64,000 nucleotides of DNA from Streptomyces sp. S.PB5 (GTDB lineage Bacteria; Actinomycetota; Actinomycetes; Streptomycetales; Streptomycetaceae), in assembly GCF_030403745.1 (NCBI RefSeq), contig NZ_JAQMWP010000008.1:310001-374000 (forward strand). Reading direction: 5' to 3'. The notes under the pieces are model-generated. The model did no database searches. It saw only the letters and a list, made by a program, of their open reading frames with translations, and was not told the origin of the DNA. Below are positions 1-9,409 of the stretch, piece by piece. The stretch's first letter is position 1. Each line of letters opens with the position of its first letter. Both the position numbers and the translations under genes were made by a program.

Positions 1-488
1 ATGTACCGCATCTTCAGGAAGGGGAGCGGCTCACGGCCGAAGTTGGTCAGCCGGAGCATGCGGTACCGGGTGATGGCCTCGTCCAGCGTTTCGTCACCGG
101 AGAACTCGCAGGCGTACGCCGGGAAGACAAGCCGGACGTGCGGCGTCAGCTCTGGTTTCTCCACCCGGTAGAACTCGTGCACCTCCGGCGCGATACCCAC
201 GACCGCGTCGAAGTGACGACCGACCGGGGGGCCGAAGCCGTCCAGTGAGCCCAGAAAGGGATTGGCGACAAAGATCTCGTCCTCATGCTCACGCGCGAAT
301 GCCAGCGTGGCCAAGGCCAGATCTTCGTCGTAAGAATCGCGGCTGCTGAGTTGCAGCAGTCGTTTCCCGTCCGCGGACAGCGCCCCGGCGAAATCAATAC
401 CCGGCGCCGGCGACCAGTGCCAGCTGTCCGGCAGTCCCGGGAGCGGACCCACGCCCTTGAAGGTGGTGACTACCGATCGGATGTCCAT
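1..488 (-). CDS. Candidate immunity protein for the adjacent Rhs toxin (3' end outside the window)
   Basis: An open minus-strand frame starts at an ATG at 488 and runs off the left edge, giving at least 162 residues (start MDIRSVVTTFKGVG). It begins only 13 bases after the stop of the Rhs gene and reads the same way. In polymorphic toxin loci the gene directly downstream of the toxin normally encodes its cytosolic antidote. The protein is soluble-looking, acidic and aromatic-rich, with no signal peptide. I do not recognise a named immunity family. The immunity role is inferred from position; the open frame is seen directly. Confidence 0.6.
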   Translation of the reverse strand, partial: MDIRSVVTTFKGVGPLPGLPDSWHWSPAPGIDFAGALSADGKRLLQLSSRDSYDEDLALATLAFAREHEDEIFVANPFLGSLDGFGPPVGRHFDAVVGIAPEVHEFYRVEKPELTPHVRLVFPAYACEFSGDETLDEAITRYRMLRLTNFGREPLPFLKMRY

Positions 489-501
489 GAATCCTCCGTG
501 A

Positions 502-3500
502 TCAGTCGCATGAGTACCCTTCTCCGACCTCTTGCAGGTACGTGTCGGACATCAGTCCTCCGCCCCTGGAGTTCTCACGTCCGTCCATCGGTTCGAGATT
601 GTCCGTGTTGTTGTAGAAGTCATTTCGGGTGGCACGGTCGGTGAAGCGGCCCTCGTCGTTCCAGTGCTGGACCACGGGGTCCAGGTGTTCGTAGGTCACC
701 GTACGGTGGAATGGCCTGGTGTTGTCCGCTCGGGGGTCCCAGATCAGCTGGCCATCGCCATTGCGCCACGTCAACTGGTCTCGCGGGATCCGCTGATTGT
801 CGGAGTCACGAGGTACTCCACCGAGCGCCCGCCCCTCATCGGTGTAGTTCGTGACCATGTGGTCATGCGTGGACTGACGGTAGCCGGACGGGTACTGGTT
901 GTCCCGCGTGTATTCCCGGTCCCCCTCAGGGAGACTCGGGTCCCGCGCGAACTGGTTGTTGTTGTTCGGGTCCTGCCACCACAGACCGAGCGGGTCGCTC
1001 CACCGGTACGGATTGGGGACATAGGCACTGTCGTTCGTGGCGGGCGCGAGCCCCAGCGGGTCAGGACTGACGTACTGGCCCGTGAGCGGGTCGTAGTGCC
1101 GCATGAAGTTGTAGTGCCAGCCGGTTTCGTCGTCGGCGTACTGCCCCGGGAAACGGAGCGGACATACGACGTCGTCACTGTCGTCGGCCCGCGCTCCCTG
1201 GCCGGGGAGGAGGCTCCCCCACAGTGTGGTGCGTCGTTGCCACACCACCTCGCCCTCCTCGGAGACCAGTTCGGCCGGTGCGCCGGACAGGTCGGCGACG
1301 ATGGCCTGGAATCGCGCCTCCGTGTCCGCCGCTGTCCGGTCGAGCTGGGTGACCGGATGGTGGCTGCCCGGTGTGTAGTCCCATGTCGTCGCACGCCCGT
1401 CGGGAGCCAGTTGTTCGGCCAAGCGCGTGCCGTCCCAGGAGAAGAGGACCTCCTCCGCGACCCTGTCGCCCTCGTCCAGCCGTTGTTTCGCCACTCGGCG
1501 ACCGGCCGGATCGTAGAGGTACTTCCACCGGTCCCCGTCCGGAGTCGTCGCCCCGATGAGCTGACCACGGCTGTTCCAGGTGTACGTCCGCACCCGCCGC
1601 TGCCCGTTGAGCAGGCGCTGAACCGTGCGTATGACGCGACCTTCGCCGTCCCGCTCGTAGTGGGTGCGCCCGCTTCGCCTGATCCGCGTTCCCGTGAATG
1701 TCCGGTCCGCGCCCTCGTCGTCGGCCACGGGGCTCGACGCCCGCGTCAGGTTGCCCAGCGCGTCGTACTGGTAGCTCTCGTGCCATCCGCGTGCCTCCAC
1801 GGCGGTGACCCGGCCTGCCACGTCGAGGGCGTAGCGCCGTGTCCCGCTGCTGAGTTCCTCGACCGCGGTCGGTATGCCGTCCGCCCGATACGTGTAGGCA
1901 CGCTCCTGCAGCAGGGCCTGGTCCGCGTCGGGGGCCGCGGAACGGAACAGCCGCTGGGCGGCGAGCCTGCCCGCGTCGTCCCAGGACTGGTCGAGGGTGA
2001 CACCGCCCGGCAGATGGCGGGCCGTCTCGCGGTCCTGATCGCCGAAGTCGAACCCGATACGGCGGCCGTCCGACTCGAGCGCGACGGGCCGTCCCGCCTC
2101 GTCGTACGTCCATGTCGACTCGATCCCCGTGGGGGTACGCCGTCTGGCCCGTCGCCCCAGCGCGTCGTACTCGTACGTCGTCGTCCTGCCGTTGATGCTC
2201 TCCGCGAGGAGCAGGCCGTCCGGGCTGTAGGTGCGCTCGACACTGACGTCCGGGCAGTCCTCCCGGATCAGGTGCCCTGCCGTGTCGTAGGTGTAGTGGG
2301 CGACGACGCCGTCGTACTGCGCCTCGACCGTGCGGCCCAGGGCGTCCCGGAGGAATACGACCGCCTCGCCGGCACCGTTGACGCGGGACATCAGGTCGCC
2401 CATGGCGTCCAGCTGGTAGCTGAGGGTGCGTCCGCCGAAGTCGGTCTCTGACACGAGGCGGTTGGCTTCGTCGTAGGTGTACTGCCAGGTGTTGCTCTGG
2501 GGGTCGGTCACCCGCAGCAGGTTGAGCTCGGTGTCGTAGGCGAAGGAGTGGGTGGTGCCGTCGGCGAGCCGACGGGCGGCCACCTGGCCGAAGGGAGCGA
2601 CCTCGAATGTGGTCGTGCGCCCCAGGCAGTCGGTCTGCGAGAGCAGATTCCCTTCCGCGTCCCAGGTCCAGGACTCCTCGGTTCCGTCGGGCGTTCGGCG
2701 CCACACCGTCCTTCCCTCGACGTTCGTGCGCAGCCGTGTGACACGCCCCAGCGCGTCCGTGAAGCTGCTGATCCGGCCGAAGGGGTCCCGCTCGACGCGG
2801 CTCACGGCACTCCGGGCGTCGATGAACTCGATCGGCAGCCCCGCGGCGTCACACCGAGCCCGGCTGGTACGCCCCATGGCGTCCGTCACGGCGACGAGGC
2901 CGCCGGTCCGGTCGTACTCGTAGCGGGTCTCGGTACCGGAGGGTCCGAGGGAGGAGATGTGGTTCCCGAAGCGGTCGTAGGAGTACCGCCATATCGCTCC
3001 GCTCGGCCTGACCGCGCGCACCAGCTGGTGCAGCTCGTTGTACTCGGCCTCGGAGACCGCGCCGTCGGGACGGGTGATGGTGGTGAGATTGCCGGCGGCG
3101 TCGTAGGCGTATCGGGTGGTCCGGCCCAGAGCGTCGGTCTGGGCGAGGAGACGGTCGTGGCGGTCCCACTCGTTCGTCAGTGACTGGCCGAGCGCGTTGG
3201 TGGACGAGACGAGCTGCAGCCTGTCGTTGTAGTGGTACGTCGTGGTGCGGCCGAGCGAGTCCGTGTAACGGGTGGTACGGCTCTCCGTGTCGTAGGAGAT
3301 GGTGCAGCTCAGGATGGAATCGACACCCTCACCTCGTATGACACGGTGGGCCTCGTCGTAGGCGAAGCGGTACCAGGAGCCCGTGCGGTCGGTCCACGAG
3401 GTGATGCGGTCGTCGATGTCGTAGGTGAACCGGTACGGCAGATCGGTGGAGTTGAAGATCTCGGTGAGCCGGCCGGCCTCGTAGCCGTAGCGCACCAGGA

Positions 3501-5136
3501 CCGTCGGCGCACCGCCGGAGTCGATCAGACAAAGCCCCGTCACACGGTCGTCGGCCGAGTCGACCGCCACGTGGTAGCCGCCGGAGTGACGCAGGGAGAG
3601 CGGCCTGCCGTCCGCTGCGTACTCGAAGTCGACGCGGTTGCCGTTGCGGTCGGTCAGCGACTGGATGGGCATGGTGAACGTGACGTCGTGCTCAGGGCTC
3701 TCCACCGGAGCGAAACAGCGGACGACCCCGGACTTCGGATCCGTGACGCGCATGCCGCCCGGCCGTCGGTCGTCCCAGGACAGGGGCCACCGGGGCCCCT
3801 CCAACGGCATGACCTCGCCGTCGTCCTGAGGGATCGGATAGACCAGGATCATGCCGTCCTCGGTGGCGAACAGCACTCCCTCGTCGTCGAGTTCCAGTCG
3901 CTGGTCGAGCGTGGAGGTCCACGAGGAACCGAACCAGCGGCCCCAGCGATACGTCGACAGGTGCGTACGGGCGACGCCGAGCCTCAGCACCCCGGGGAGG
4001 AGCACGTCGGTCGCCGTCATCAGCATTTCGCCGGACACCATGTCGACGGGGTCGCCGTTCTTGCAGCGGCCCTTCGGCGGCTTGCCCTTCCCTATGGCGT
4101 CGTCGGCTCCCTTGCGCAGACCGTTTTTGCCCAGTCCCTTGGCCATGGCCTTGAGCCCGCCCTTGCCGAGCGCCTTCATGCCCTTCGCGAGGCCGCCGAG
4201 CGTGGTCAGGCCCTTCATGCCGGGTATGCAGTCCAGCGCCGCGAACCCGACGTCCCACAGGGAGGCTTGGCCCTTGGAGTATTTGTAGAGCGTGTCCGCG
4301 AGCACCACGACCGCGGCGATCAACACGATCGCGCCGAGGATCGGCCCACCGATGATCATCGCGACGATGCCCACGACCGCGACGACGATCTTGCAGGCGG
4401 CGACGATGTTGTCCCAGTTGTCGGTGAACCAGTCGCCGACCTCCTCCCACCAGGAGCGGTTCTGGATACCGGCGTCCGAGGCCTCGTCGATCTTCGACTT
4501 GGCGTCCCGGGCCGCGTCCTCCCGCATCTTGCGGGCATCCGCGGCCATCTTCTTCGCCGCGTCGAGGGCATCCTGGGCACTGTCGACGTCCGACTGCGCC
4601 CGGGTCTGGGCGGACTGGGCGTGCTGGGCATCCCGGGTCGCGGCACGGACCTTCGCCTCGTCCGGCTTGTCGGCGCTGGACTTGCTGCCGGTGGGATCGT
4701 CCTTGTACTTGTCGGCTTCCTTGTTCGCCCGCGTCACCCATGAATCGGCCGAGGAGAGACGGGAGTTGGCGGAGGAGAGGTCGGCCTGGGCCTCCCGCGC
4801 CTTGGCCAGCGCCCGGTCGGCCAGGGCCTGGGCGCGCTCCAGCTTCGGCCAGAAGTCCGCCAGCGCATCCCCGCACAGGTCGTAGGACTTCTTCAGCTTC
4901 TTCAGGTTCTTCGGAACCCCGCCGAACTCCTCCTTGAACACCTCCGCCGACTTGCCCGCCCACTCCAGCAGGGTGTTCTCATCCGACATGCCCTTGATGA
5001 GCCGCAGCGCGTCCGAGACATCGTCCGCGAAGTCATGCAGCGTCTTGGCCAGCTTCCGCACCCGGTCCGGATCACCTGGCGTCGGATCCTTGTCCAGGTC
5101 AAGGACATGCCAATCCGTCGGCCGATGCCCCGCCAT
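502..5136 (-). CDS. Rhs-repeat polymorphic toxin with putative T7SS signal domain and C-terminal nuclease-like toxin
   Basis: A 1544-residue protein starting MAGHRPTDW. Residues about 1-110 form a helical WXG100-like putative type VII secretion signal domain. An Ala/Lys/Asp-rich coiled stretch follows, then a hydrophobic segment near 235-280. The cargo shell starts at DPVDMVSGEMLM (DUF6531) and continues as many YD/RHS repeats (for example YDALGR, YDTAGH). It closes with the Rhs core motif YDPLTGQYVSPDPLGL. The last 159 residues (about 1386-1544) differ in composition and are the variable toxin. They contain TYEHLDPVV, a run of Asn, and NLEPMDGRENSRGGG, which resembles HNH/EndoVII-type (GH-E-like) nucleases. 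Rhs shells are known to encapsulate and release such domains. Export by a type VII-like system and nuclease activity are inference. Confidence 0.85.
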   Translation of the reverse strand: MAGHRPTDWHVLDLDKDPTPGDPDRVRKLAKTLHDFADDVSDALRLIKGMSDENTLLEWAGKSAEVFKEEFGGVPKNLKKLKKSYDLCGDALADFWPKLERAQALADRALAKAREAQADLSSANSRLSSADSWVTRANKEADKYKDDPTGSKSSADKPDEAKVRAATRDAQHAQSAQTRAQSDVDSAQDALDAAKKMAADARKMREDAARDAKSKIDEASDAGIQNRSWWEEVGDWFTDNWDNIVAACKIVVAVVGIVAMIIGGPILGAIVLIAAVVVLADTLYKYSKGQASLWDVGFAALDCIPGMKGLTTLGGLAKGMKALGKGGLKAMAKGLGKNGLRKGADDAIGKGKPPKGRCKNGDPVDMVSGEMLMTATDVLLPGVLRLGVARTHLSTYRWGRWFGSSWTSTLDQRLELDDEGVLFATEDGMILVYPIPQDDGEVMPLEGPRWPLSWDDRRPGGMRVTDPKSGVVRCFAPVESPEHDVTFTMPIQSLTDRNGNRVDFEYAADGRPLSLRHSGGYHVAVDSADDRVTGLCLIDSGGAPTVLVRYGYEAGRLTEIFNSTDLPYRFTYDIDDRITSWTDRTGSWYRFAYDEAHRVIRGEGVDSILSCTISYDTESRTTRYTDSLGRTTTYHYNDRLQLVSSTNALGQSLTNEWDRHDRLLAQTDALGRTTRYAYDAAGNLTTITRPDGAVSEAEYNELHQLVRAVRPSGAIWRYSYDRFGNHISSLGPSGTETRYEYDRTGGLVAVTDAMGRTSRARCDAAGLPIEFIDARSAVSRVERDPFGRISSFTDALGRVTRLRTNVEGRTVWRRTPDGTEESWTWDAEGNLLSQTDCLGRTTTFEVAPFGQVAARRLADGTTHSFAYDTELNLLRVTDPQSNTWQYTYDEANRLVSETDFGGRTLSYQLDAMGDLMSRVNGAGEAVVFLRDALGRTVEAQYDGVVAHYTYDTAGHLIREDCPDVSVERTYSPDGLLLAESINGRTTTYEYDALGRRARRRTPTGIESTWTYDEAGRPVALESDGRRIGFDFGDQDRETARHLPGGVTLDQSWDDAGRLAAQRLFRSAAPDADQALLQERAYTYRADGIPTAVEELSSGTRRYALDVAGRVTAVEARGWHESYQYDALGNLTRASSPVADDEGADRTFTGTRIRRSGRTHYERDGEGRVIRTVQRLLNGQRRVRTYTWNSRGQLIGATTPDGDRWKYLYDPAGRRVAKQRLDEGDRVAEEVLFSWDGTRLAEQLAPDGRATTWDYTPGSHHPVTQLDRTAADTEARFQAIVADLSGAPAELVSEEGEVVWQRRTTLWGSLLPGQGARADDSDDVVCPLRFPGQYADDETGWHYNFMRHYDPLTGQYVSPDPLGLAPATNDSAYVPNPYRWSDPLGLWWQDPNNNNQFARDPSLPEGDREYTRDNQYPSGYRQSTHDHMVTNYTDEGRALGGVPRDSDNQRIPRDQLTWRNGDGQLIWDPRADNTRPFHRTVTYEHLDPVVQHWNDEGRFTDRATRNDFYNNTDNLEPMDGRENSRGGGLMSDTYLQEVGEGYSCD

Positions 5137-5287
5137 ACCGCAACCCCCGTCACACGTGCACCGTCAACAACCGTATGCACACGTGAACTTACCCGGTACG
5201 GGCGTTCGACGGGAAGAACGGGGGTTCGGGGTCGTGTGCCGCGGCCGCGCACCCCAGGGTCTGCCCCAAGCCCTACCCAGGGTCTGC

Positions 5288-5638
5288 CTATGGCCAGTCG
5301 ACCAACGCCGCAAAGGCGACGTAGGCAAACGGCACCATCAACGGAGCCGCGAGGGCGAAGATCGCGCGGCGGTCCCTGTGCCGCCGCTCCCACGGCAGCG
5401 CCCAGCTCACGAACAGCAGCACCAGGGCGACGGCGAGCCCGCCCAGCAGAACGGGAAAGGCGACGCCGTAGCTCGCGTCGAACGCGTCGGCCTGCGCGTC
5501 ACCGCAGGAGTCGCACGCCATCGGGGAGAGCCCGCCGATGAGGTAGGCGACGAAGGACGCGGGGAGCGTCACCAGGGTCGAGATCAGGGGAGCGATCCAC
5601 GCCCCGGGGGCACGCTCGGCAAGGGTGGTGTTCGGCAT
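5288..5638 (-). CDS. Small integral membrane protein, unknown function
   Basis: About 116 residues from the ATG at 5638 (MPNTTLAERAP); an in-frame start at 5674 would add 12 residues. Three hydrophobic segments are visible (WIAPLISTLVTLPASFVAYL, then VAFPVLLGGLAVALVLLFVS, then a C-terminal one ending FAALVDWP). A loop between the first two carries a CDSC pair. It lies between the Rhs gene and the acyltransferase, without close spacing to either. I do not recognise a family. Streptomyces genomes carry many such orphan small membrane proteins. Confidence 0.6.
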   Translation of the reverse strand: MPNTTLAERAPGAWIAPLISTLVTLPASFVAYLIGGLSPMACDSCGDAQADAFDASYGVAFPVLLGGLAVALVLLFVSWALPWERRHRDRRAIFALAAPLMVPFAYVAFAALVDWP

Positions 5639-5728
5639 GGGTTCATCCCAGCGCCCGGGCGAGGTCGACGGCATGAGCGTTCGTACTCAGAACGCCTGGT
5701 CACCGTACGGAGATTCAACGTACGGCGA

Positions 5729-6982
5729 TCATGTCCCCGCGTTCCTGAGCCGTGCGAACGACGTGTCCAACCCCCGCTTCAACCACCCCGCCACCGGCCG
5801 CTCCACAAACCGGTGCACGAGCCAGCTCAGCACCAGAAACCCGCCGATCACCGCCACGACCAGCACCCGGGCGTCCATGACATCCCGCAGCCGGTTGATC
5901 ACCGTCGTACCGGCGACGTAGTGCATGAGATAGAGCGGATACGTCAACGCCCCCGCCGTCACCAGCCACTTCCCTCGCACCCGATCGGTCGCCCCGAGCG
6001 CGATCGCGACCATCGCCAGCAGGAACACGGTGAAGATCAGCACGCTCCCCCGCCACCCGGAGACATGCTCGACCTCGTCGATCCGCTGCCCCAGCTCCAA
6101 CTGGCCCATCAGCCAGGCCATTCCGAGGATGCCCCAGAGCAACAGGTCCTGCCCGAAGCGGTGCATGAGGTAGAGGGCGAGGCCGGCGATGAAGTACCAG
6201 GCACCGTCCGGGTTGGCGATCAACTCCAGCAACGGCAGCTTCGACACCGGGGCCAGCATGGCCACCGCGCCCCACACACAGCAGAAGACGACGACCTTCT
6301 TGTACGTCAGCCCGGTCGCGACCACGAGCAGGAAGAGCAGATAGAAGCGGAGCTCGGACCAGAGGGTCCAGTACACGCCGTCGACGTTGCCGACGCCCGA
6401 ACCGGACTGCAGCATCGTGAAGTTGAGCAGGACCTCGCGCAGCGGCTGCCGTGTCCAGACGCCGGGCAGGGCGACCAGGACGGCGGTGGTGAAGACGATG
6501 GCGAACCAGTACGCCGGGTAGAGCCGGATCACGCGGGAGACGAAGAACTGCCGCGGGGTACGCCCCCAGCACGACATACAGATCACGAAGCCGCTGATCA
6601 CGAAGAAGATCTCGACGCCTATCCAGCCGTAGGAGGCGAACCGGAACACCGTCGGCATGATGTCCGACACCGGCCGGTCCCAGATCACGTTGCCCGGCCG
6701 GTCCGCGCGGTACGTCCCGGCGTAGTGGTGGAGGGCCACCATCAGGGCGGCGGCCAGGCGGAGGCCGTCGATGGCGTAGAGGCGGCGGTCCGGGCGTCTG
6801 CGGCGACCGGCGGGCTGCTGCTTCGTCGTCGGCTCGGTCGACGCGAGAGGCGGGAGCGGCTGCTGCAGTCCGCGTACCACCACACGCAACGGCATCGTCG
6901 GTCGGCTGTCCGCACCGCGCATCAGCACTCTGCCCGTCGTCTTGGGGACCCCGCCTCGGAGGGCGGCCGAAGAACGACTCAC
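5729..6982 (-). CDS. Acyltransferase 3 (OafA/YrhL-like) membrane protein
   Basis: 417 residues. After about 45 charged residues comes the acyltransferase-3 opening (YAIDGLRLAAALMVALHHY) with the His typical of the first membrane segment. FFVISGFVI follows, then roughly ten hydrophobic helices, and the protein ends after LVHRFVERPVAGWL. Members of this family move acyl groups onto cell-surface sugars, antibiotics or lipids at the cytoplasmic membrane; the substrate here cannot be read. The GTG at 6982 has a weak ribosome site, and ATGs at 6922 or 6895 are alternatives that would shorten only the charged leader. Confidence 0.85.
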   Translation of the reverse strand: MSRSSAALRGGVPKTTGRVLMRGADSRPTMPLRVVVRGLQQPLPPLASTEPTTKQQPAGRRRRPDRRLYAIDGLRLAAALMVALHHYAGTYRADRPGNVIWDRPVSDIMPTVFRFASYGWIGVEIFFVISGFVICMSCWGRTPRQFFVSRVIRLYPAYWFAIVFTTAVLVALPGVWTRQPLREVLLNFTMLQSGSGVGNVDGVYWTLWSELRFYLLFLLVVATGLTYKKVVVFCCVWGAVAMLAPVSKLPLLELIANPDGAWYFIAGLALYLMHRFGQDLLLWGILGMAWLMGQLELGQRIDEVEHVSGWRGSVLIFTVFLLAMVAIALGATDRVRGKWLVTAGALTYPLYLMHYVAGTTVINRLRDVMDARVLVVAVIGGFLVLSWLVHRFVERPVAGWLKRGLDTSFARLRNAGT

Positions 6983-7165
6983 GCTACGTCTTCACAACAG
7001 CCCCACAGCAAACAGACAAGAACATTCCTCACTACTCGGACACGAAGTTGCCCGAACTCTCGCCGGCCCGCCGCACAGAGTTGGCCCAGTCTTCACGGGA
7101 ACCGCTACAACCATCGGTAGCGGCCGCCCGCCTCAGCGCACCGGGAGACAGGCCGCCGCCATGGC

Positions 7166-7990
7166 TCAGCGCACGTCGACGTGGTCCCCGCCGCTGGTCG
7201 CGGCGCCCGTCGTGTCGTTGCCGCGGTACACCCAGCGCCAGGTGCCGTCGGTGGCGGCGGTGACCGTGGTCTTCAGGGCGCCGGTGCTGCTCGTGGTGAC
7301 CTTCTTGACCGTCTTGAAGGCGTCGGTGCCCGTCTGCCGGAACTGGAGCTCGACCGTACGACCGCCGTAGCCGCCGTACTTCTTGGTCTCCCAGTTGGCG
7401 CGGGTGAGCTTGCCGGTGACGGTGATCGCCTTGCCCTTGGCGACCGGTTCCGGCGAGGCGTTCACGGTGACCTTGGCGGCACGCTTGAGGCGTACGGTGG
7501 CGGATCGCGTCTCGCGCTCATGGGCCTTGAGGCCGCCGTCGGCCTTGAAGAGAAACAGTGAGACGCCGACCTTCCACTTGGTGGCGTCACTGTTGGAGTC
7601 CACGTGCTCCTGGCTCGGGTGGGGGTCGATGTAGAGCTCCCCCTCACAGCGGGCCTTCTTGGAGCCTTCCTCGTAGCAGGTGTAGCCGCCGGGTCCTATG
7701 AAGTTCTCGCTGTCGGCCACCTTGTCGATGTCGCCGCGGTAGAGGAAGGGAAACGCGTCGTACCGGAACGGGTCATCCGTGCTGTACCCGGCCGGCAGCG
7801 CGATCCTGAAGGTGAGAGACGGCCCCACCTCCTTCGTCGTACCGACCACGATCGGCTTGCCGTTGTTGATGACGATGTCGGACACGGTGATCCCGGTGTC
7901 CGCCGCCTGGGCCGCCGGGGCGCCCAGCACCGAGAGGCCGAGCGCCCCAACGAGCGTTGCCACGGCGGCCGTTCGTCTGCCTGTTCTCAC
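7166..7990 (-). CDS. Secreted protein with signal peptide, unknown function
   Basis: From the GTG at 7990 (preceded by AGCAGG at good spacing) the product has 274 residues. It begins with a Sec signal peptide: MRTGRRTAAV, a hydrophobic core, then an APAAQAA cleavage site. The mature part is beta-rich. The C-terminal third (KVTVNASPEPVAKGK to the end) looks like an immunoglobulin-like or calcium-independent adhesion fold, as in many streptomycete secreted proteins with a TVTGKLTRA motif. One Cys pair occurs in the middle (YTCYEEGSKKARCEGE). The in-frame extension to 8233 is basic, lacks a ribosome site and would bury the signal peptide, so I rejected it. Function unknown. Confidence 0.7.
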   Translation of the reverse strand: MRTGRRTAAVATLVGALGLSVLGAPAAQAADTGITVSDIVINNGKPIVVGTTKEVGPSLTFRIALPAGYSTDDPFRYDAFPFLYRGDIDKVADSENFIGPGGYTCYEEGSKKARCEGELYIDPHPSQEHVDSNSDATKWKVGVSLFLFKADGGLKAHERETRSATVRLKRAAKVTVNASPEPVAKGKAITVTGKLTRANWETKKYGGYGGRTVELQFRQTGTDAFKTVKKVTTSSTGALKTTVTAATDGTWRWVYRGNDTTGAATSGGDHVDVR

Positions 7991-8054
7991 GTACACCTGC
8001 TTCTGTGGTGCGGATACGAAGGAGGCAGACTGTCCGCCCGGTCCGACAACGCGA

Positions 8055-8690
8055 TCATGCTGCCCGGCCCTCTCGGAAGAGCAGCTCCTCCAACGCCGCG
8101 TCGTACGCCCGGAACCCCGCCTTGCCGTACTCCGGCGCGTCCGACCCCGTCGGATGGAGAATGCGCGGCAGATGGGCAACCCGCCACATCCGAAAGACCT
8201 GCCCCGGATCGACACCACCGGTCGCATCCGCAAGATCGCAAGCGATCGCGAGTACGTCGACGATCCGCGCGGCGCCGCCCCGCCCGGCCTCCGTCCCCGC
8301 CACGACGGCGGCGCTGATGACGGCCTGCAGGAACTCCGTCAGCTGCAGATCCGCCGCCATACGGCACATCCGCCGGACGAGAAGCGGTTCGTCGAGCCGC
8401 TCCAGGTTCTCGGGAGTGATCGGAGGCAGAGCCCCGGACCACAACACCAGATGCGCCGCGACCACCTCGTACTCCCGAAACCACCCCAGCTCCTCGGCAA
8501 CCCCCATGGCCGCGTCATCGAACCGGCAGACCTCCCGCACCCCGCCCACGAGCCGCTCGAAGTCGCCTCGCCGCCCCGCCAGGAACTCCCCCACCGACAC
8601 CCCGGCCAACCCCCACGTGCCGGTGGCGTTCACGGCCCCGACCGCGACGACTCCACCAAGCGGCCCGAAGACCCCCCGCGCATACCTCAT
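8055..8690 (-). CDS. Conserved hypothetical protein, translationally coupled to the Imm26-like gene
   Basis: 211 residues from the ATG at 8690, which overlaps the stop of the upstream gene in an ATGA arrangement. It starts MRYARGVFGPLGG and is a soluble protein with no recognisable catalytic motif. The coupling implies joint expression with the upstream Imm26-like protein. The in-frame region upstream of 8690 is a shadow. I do not recognise the family. A role beside an immunity-like protein suggests part of a toxin-antidote remnant, but that is inference only. Confidence 0.65.
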   Translation of the reverse strand: MRYARGVFGPLGGVVAVGAVNATGTWGLAGVSVGEFLAGRRGDFERLVGGVREVCRFDDAAMGVAEELGWFREYEVVAAHLVLWSGALPPITPENLERLDEPLLVRRMCRMAADLQLTEFLQAVISAAVVAGTEAGRGGAARIVDVLAIACDLADATGGVDPGQVFRMWRVAHLPRILHPTGSDAPEYGKAGFRAYDAALEELLFREGRAA

Positions 8691-8959
8691 GCCTTCGGGT
8701 ACGGCGCACACACCGGACGCCCCGCGAGGGCCTCGTCCAACTGGTCCTGAAAATGGGCGAAGTCGGCGAGGGCGGCACCGAGCTCTTCGTGCGCCACCGT
8801 CCTGAAGTACCCCTTGGACCAAGGCCAGTTCATCGTGAGGAACGGCGGCCCGATCTTGACGATCCGCCCGAACCGGTAACCGCCGCCCTCCACGCACGGC
8901 GCGAACACATCACCGACCCGATGCCGACGACGCTGCCCCGTCATCGCCCTCAACGGCAT
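8687..8959 (-). CDS. Imm26-like immunity family protein (orphan)
   Basis: 90 residues (MPLRAMTGQRRRHRVGD). The pattern VGDVFAPCVEGGGYRFGRIV, followed by a short beta-rich body and an acidic tail, resembles Imm26-type immunity proteins of polymorphic toxin systems. These typically open with a GD-x-F/V ... Y-x-FGRV strand pair. No toxin gene lies next to it. The nearest is the Rhs gene 3.5 kb away, so it may be an orphan antidote acquired against competitors. Start choice is uncertain (Met 6 is an alternative). The family call is by eye. Confidence 0.5.
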   Translation of the reverse strand: MPLRAMTGQRRRHRVGDVFAPCVEGGGYRFGRIVKIGPPFLTMNWPWSKGYFRTVAHEELGAALADFAHFQDQLDEALAGRPVCAPYPKA

Positions 8960-9011
8960 GTGCGCCCGCCCCAGCTGTCACAGCTCATACGGCAACCCTG
9001 TTCGCGGCGTC

Positions 9012-9227
9012 TCACGGCCCGTCCACCCCGGAAACCCCACCCACCACCTGCCCCACCACGTCCAACACACCCTGCCCGAACGCCGTCGGAGCGATCAGCA
9101 GCCCGAACACCAGCACAAGCCCCACCGTCAGCCGCTCGTCGGCCCGGCTCCGCGCCTCGGTGCGCCGCCGCAGCCGCAGGACGATGACGACGGCCAGCAG
9201 AACCGCCACGTTGACCGACAGGATCAT
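9012..9227 (-). CDS. Short two-helix membrane protein, unknown
   Basis: 71 residues from the ATG at 9227. Two hydrophobic helices (MILSVNVAVLLAVVIVLRL and LTVGLVLVFGLLIAPTAF) are separated by an Arg/Glu-rich loop (RRRTEARSRADER). The tail is Gly/Val-rich. The longer in-frame version to 9428 adds a low-complexity Gly/Arg leader and overlaps the divergent gene at 9410, so the short form is preferred. It looks like a conserved streptomycete small membrane protein; function unknown. Confidence 0.55.
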   Translation of the reverse strand: MILSVNVAVLLAVVIVLRLRRRTEARSRADERLTVGLVLVFGLLIAPTAFGQGVLDVVGQVVGGVSGVDGP

Positions 9228-9409
9228 CGAGCGAGCCCTTCCCTCTTCCCTCCCGCCAAGGCCGACCCCCCGGCCATGGGCGACATGTACGGTACGCACC
9301 CCGACTCGCGTCCGCCTCGACCGACGCCCACGGGGAAACCACCGGCACCCACCGGACATGTCCCCAACTCCCCAGCTCACACCGGCCATGCGCCCCATAA
9401 CCTCACCCC

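Noticed and set aside
532..4743. Plus-strand frames opposite the Rhs gene
   Set aside because: Shadow frames of the repeat-rich toxin gene; the compositions are Arg/Val/Gly-rich and show no motif.
7991..8233. N-terminal extension of the secreted protein
   Set aside because: The extension is Arg-rich, overlaps the neighbouring gene and would place a clear signal peptide in the middle of the protein.
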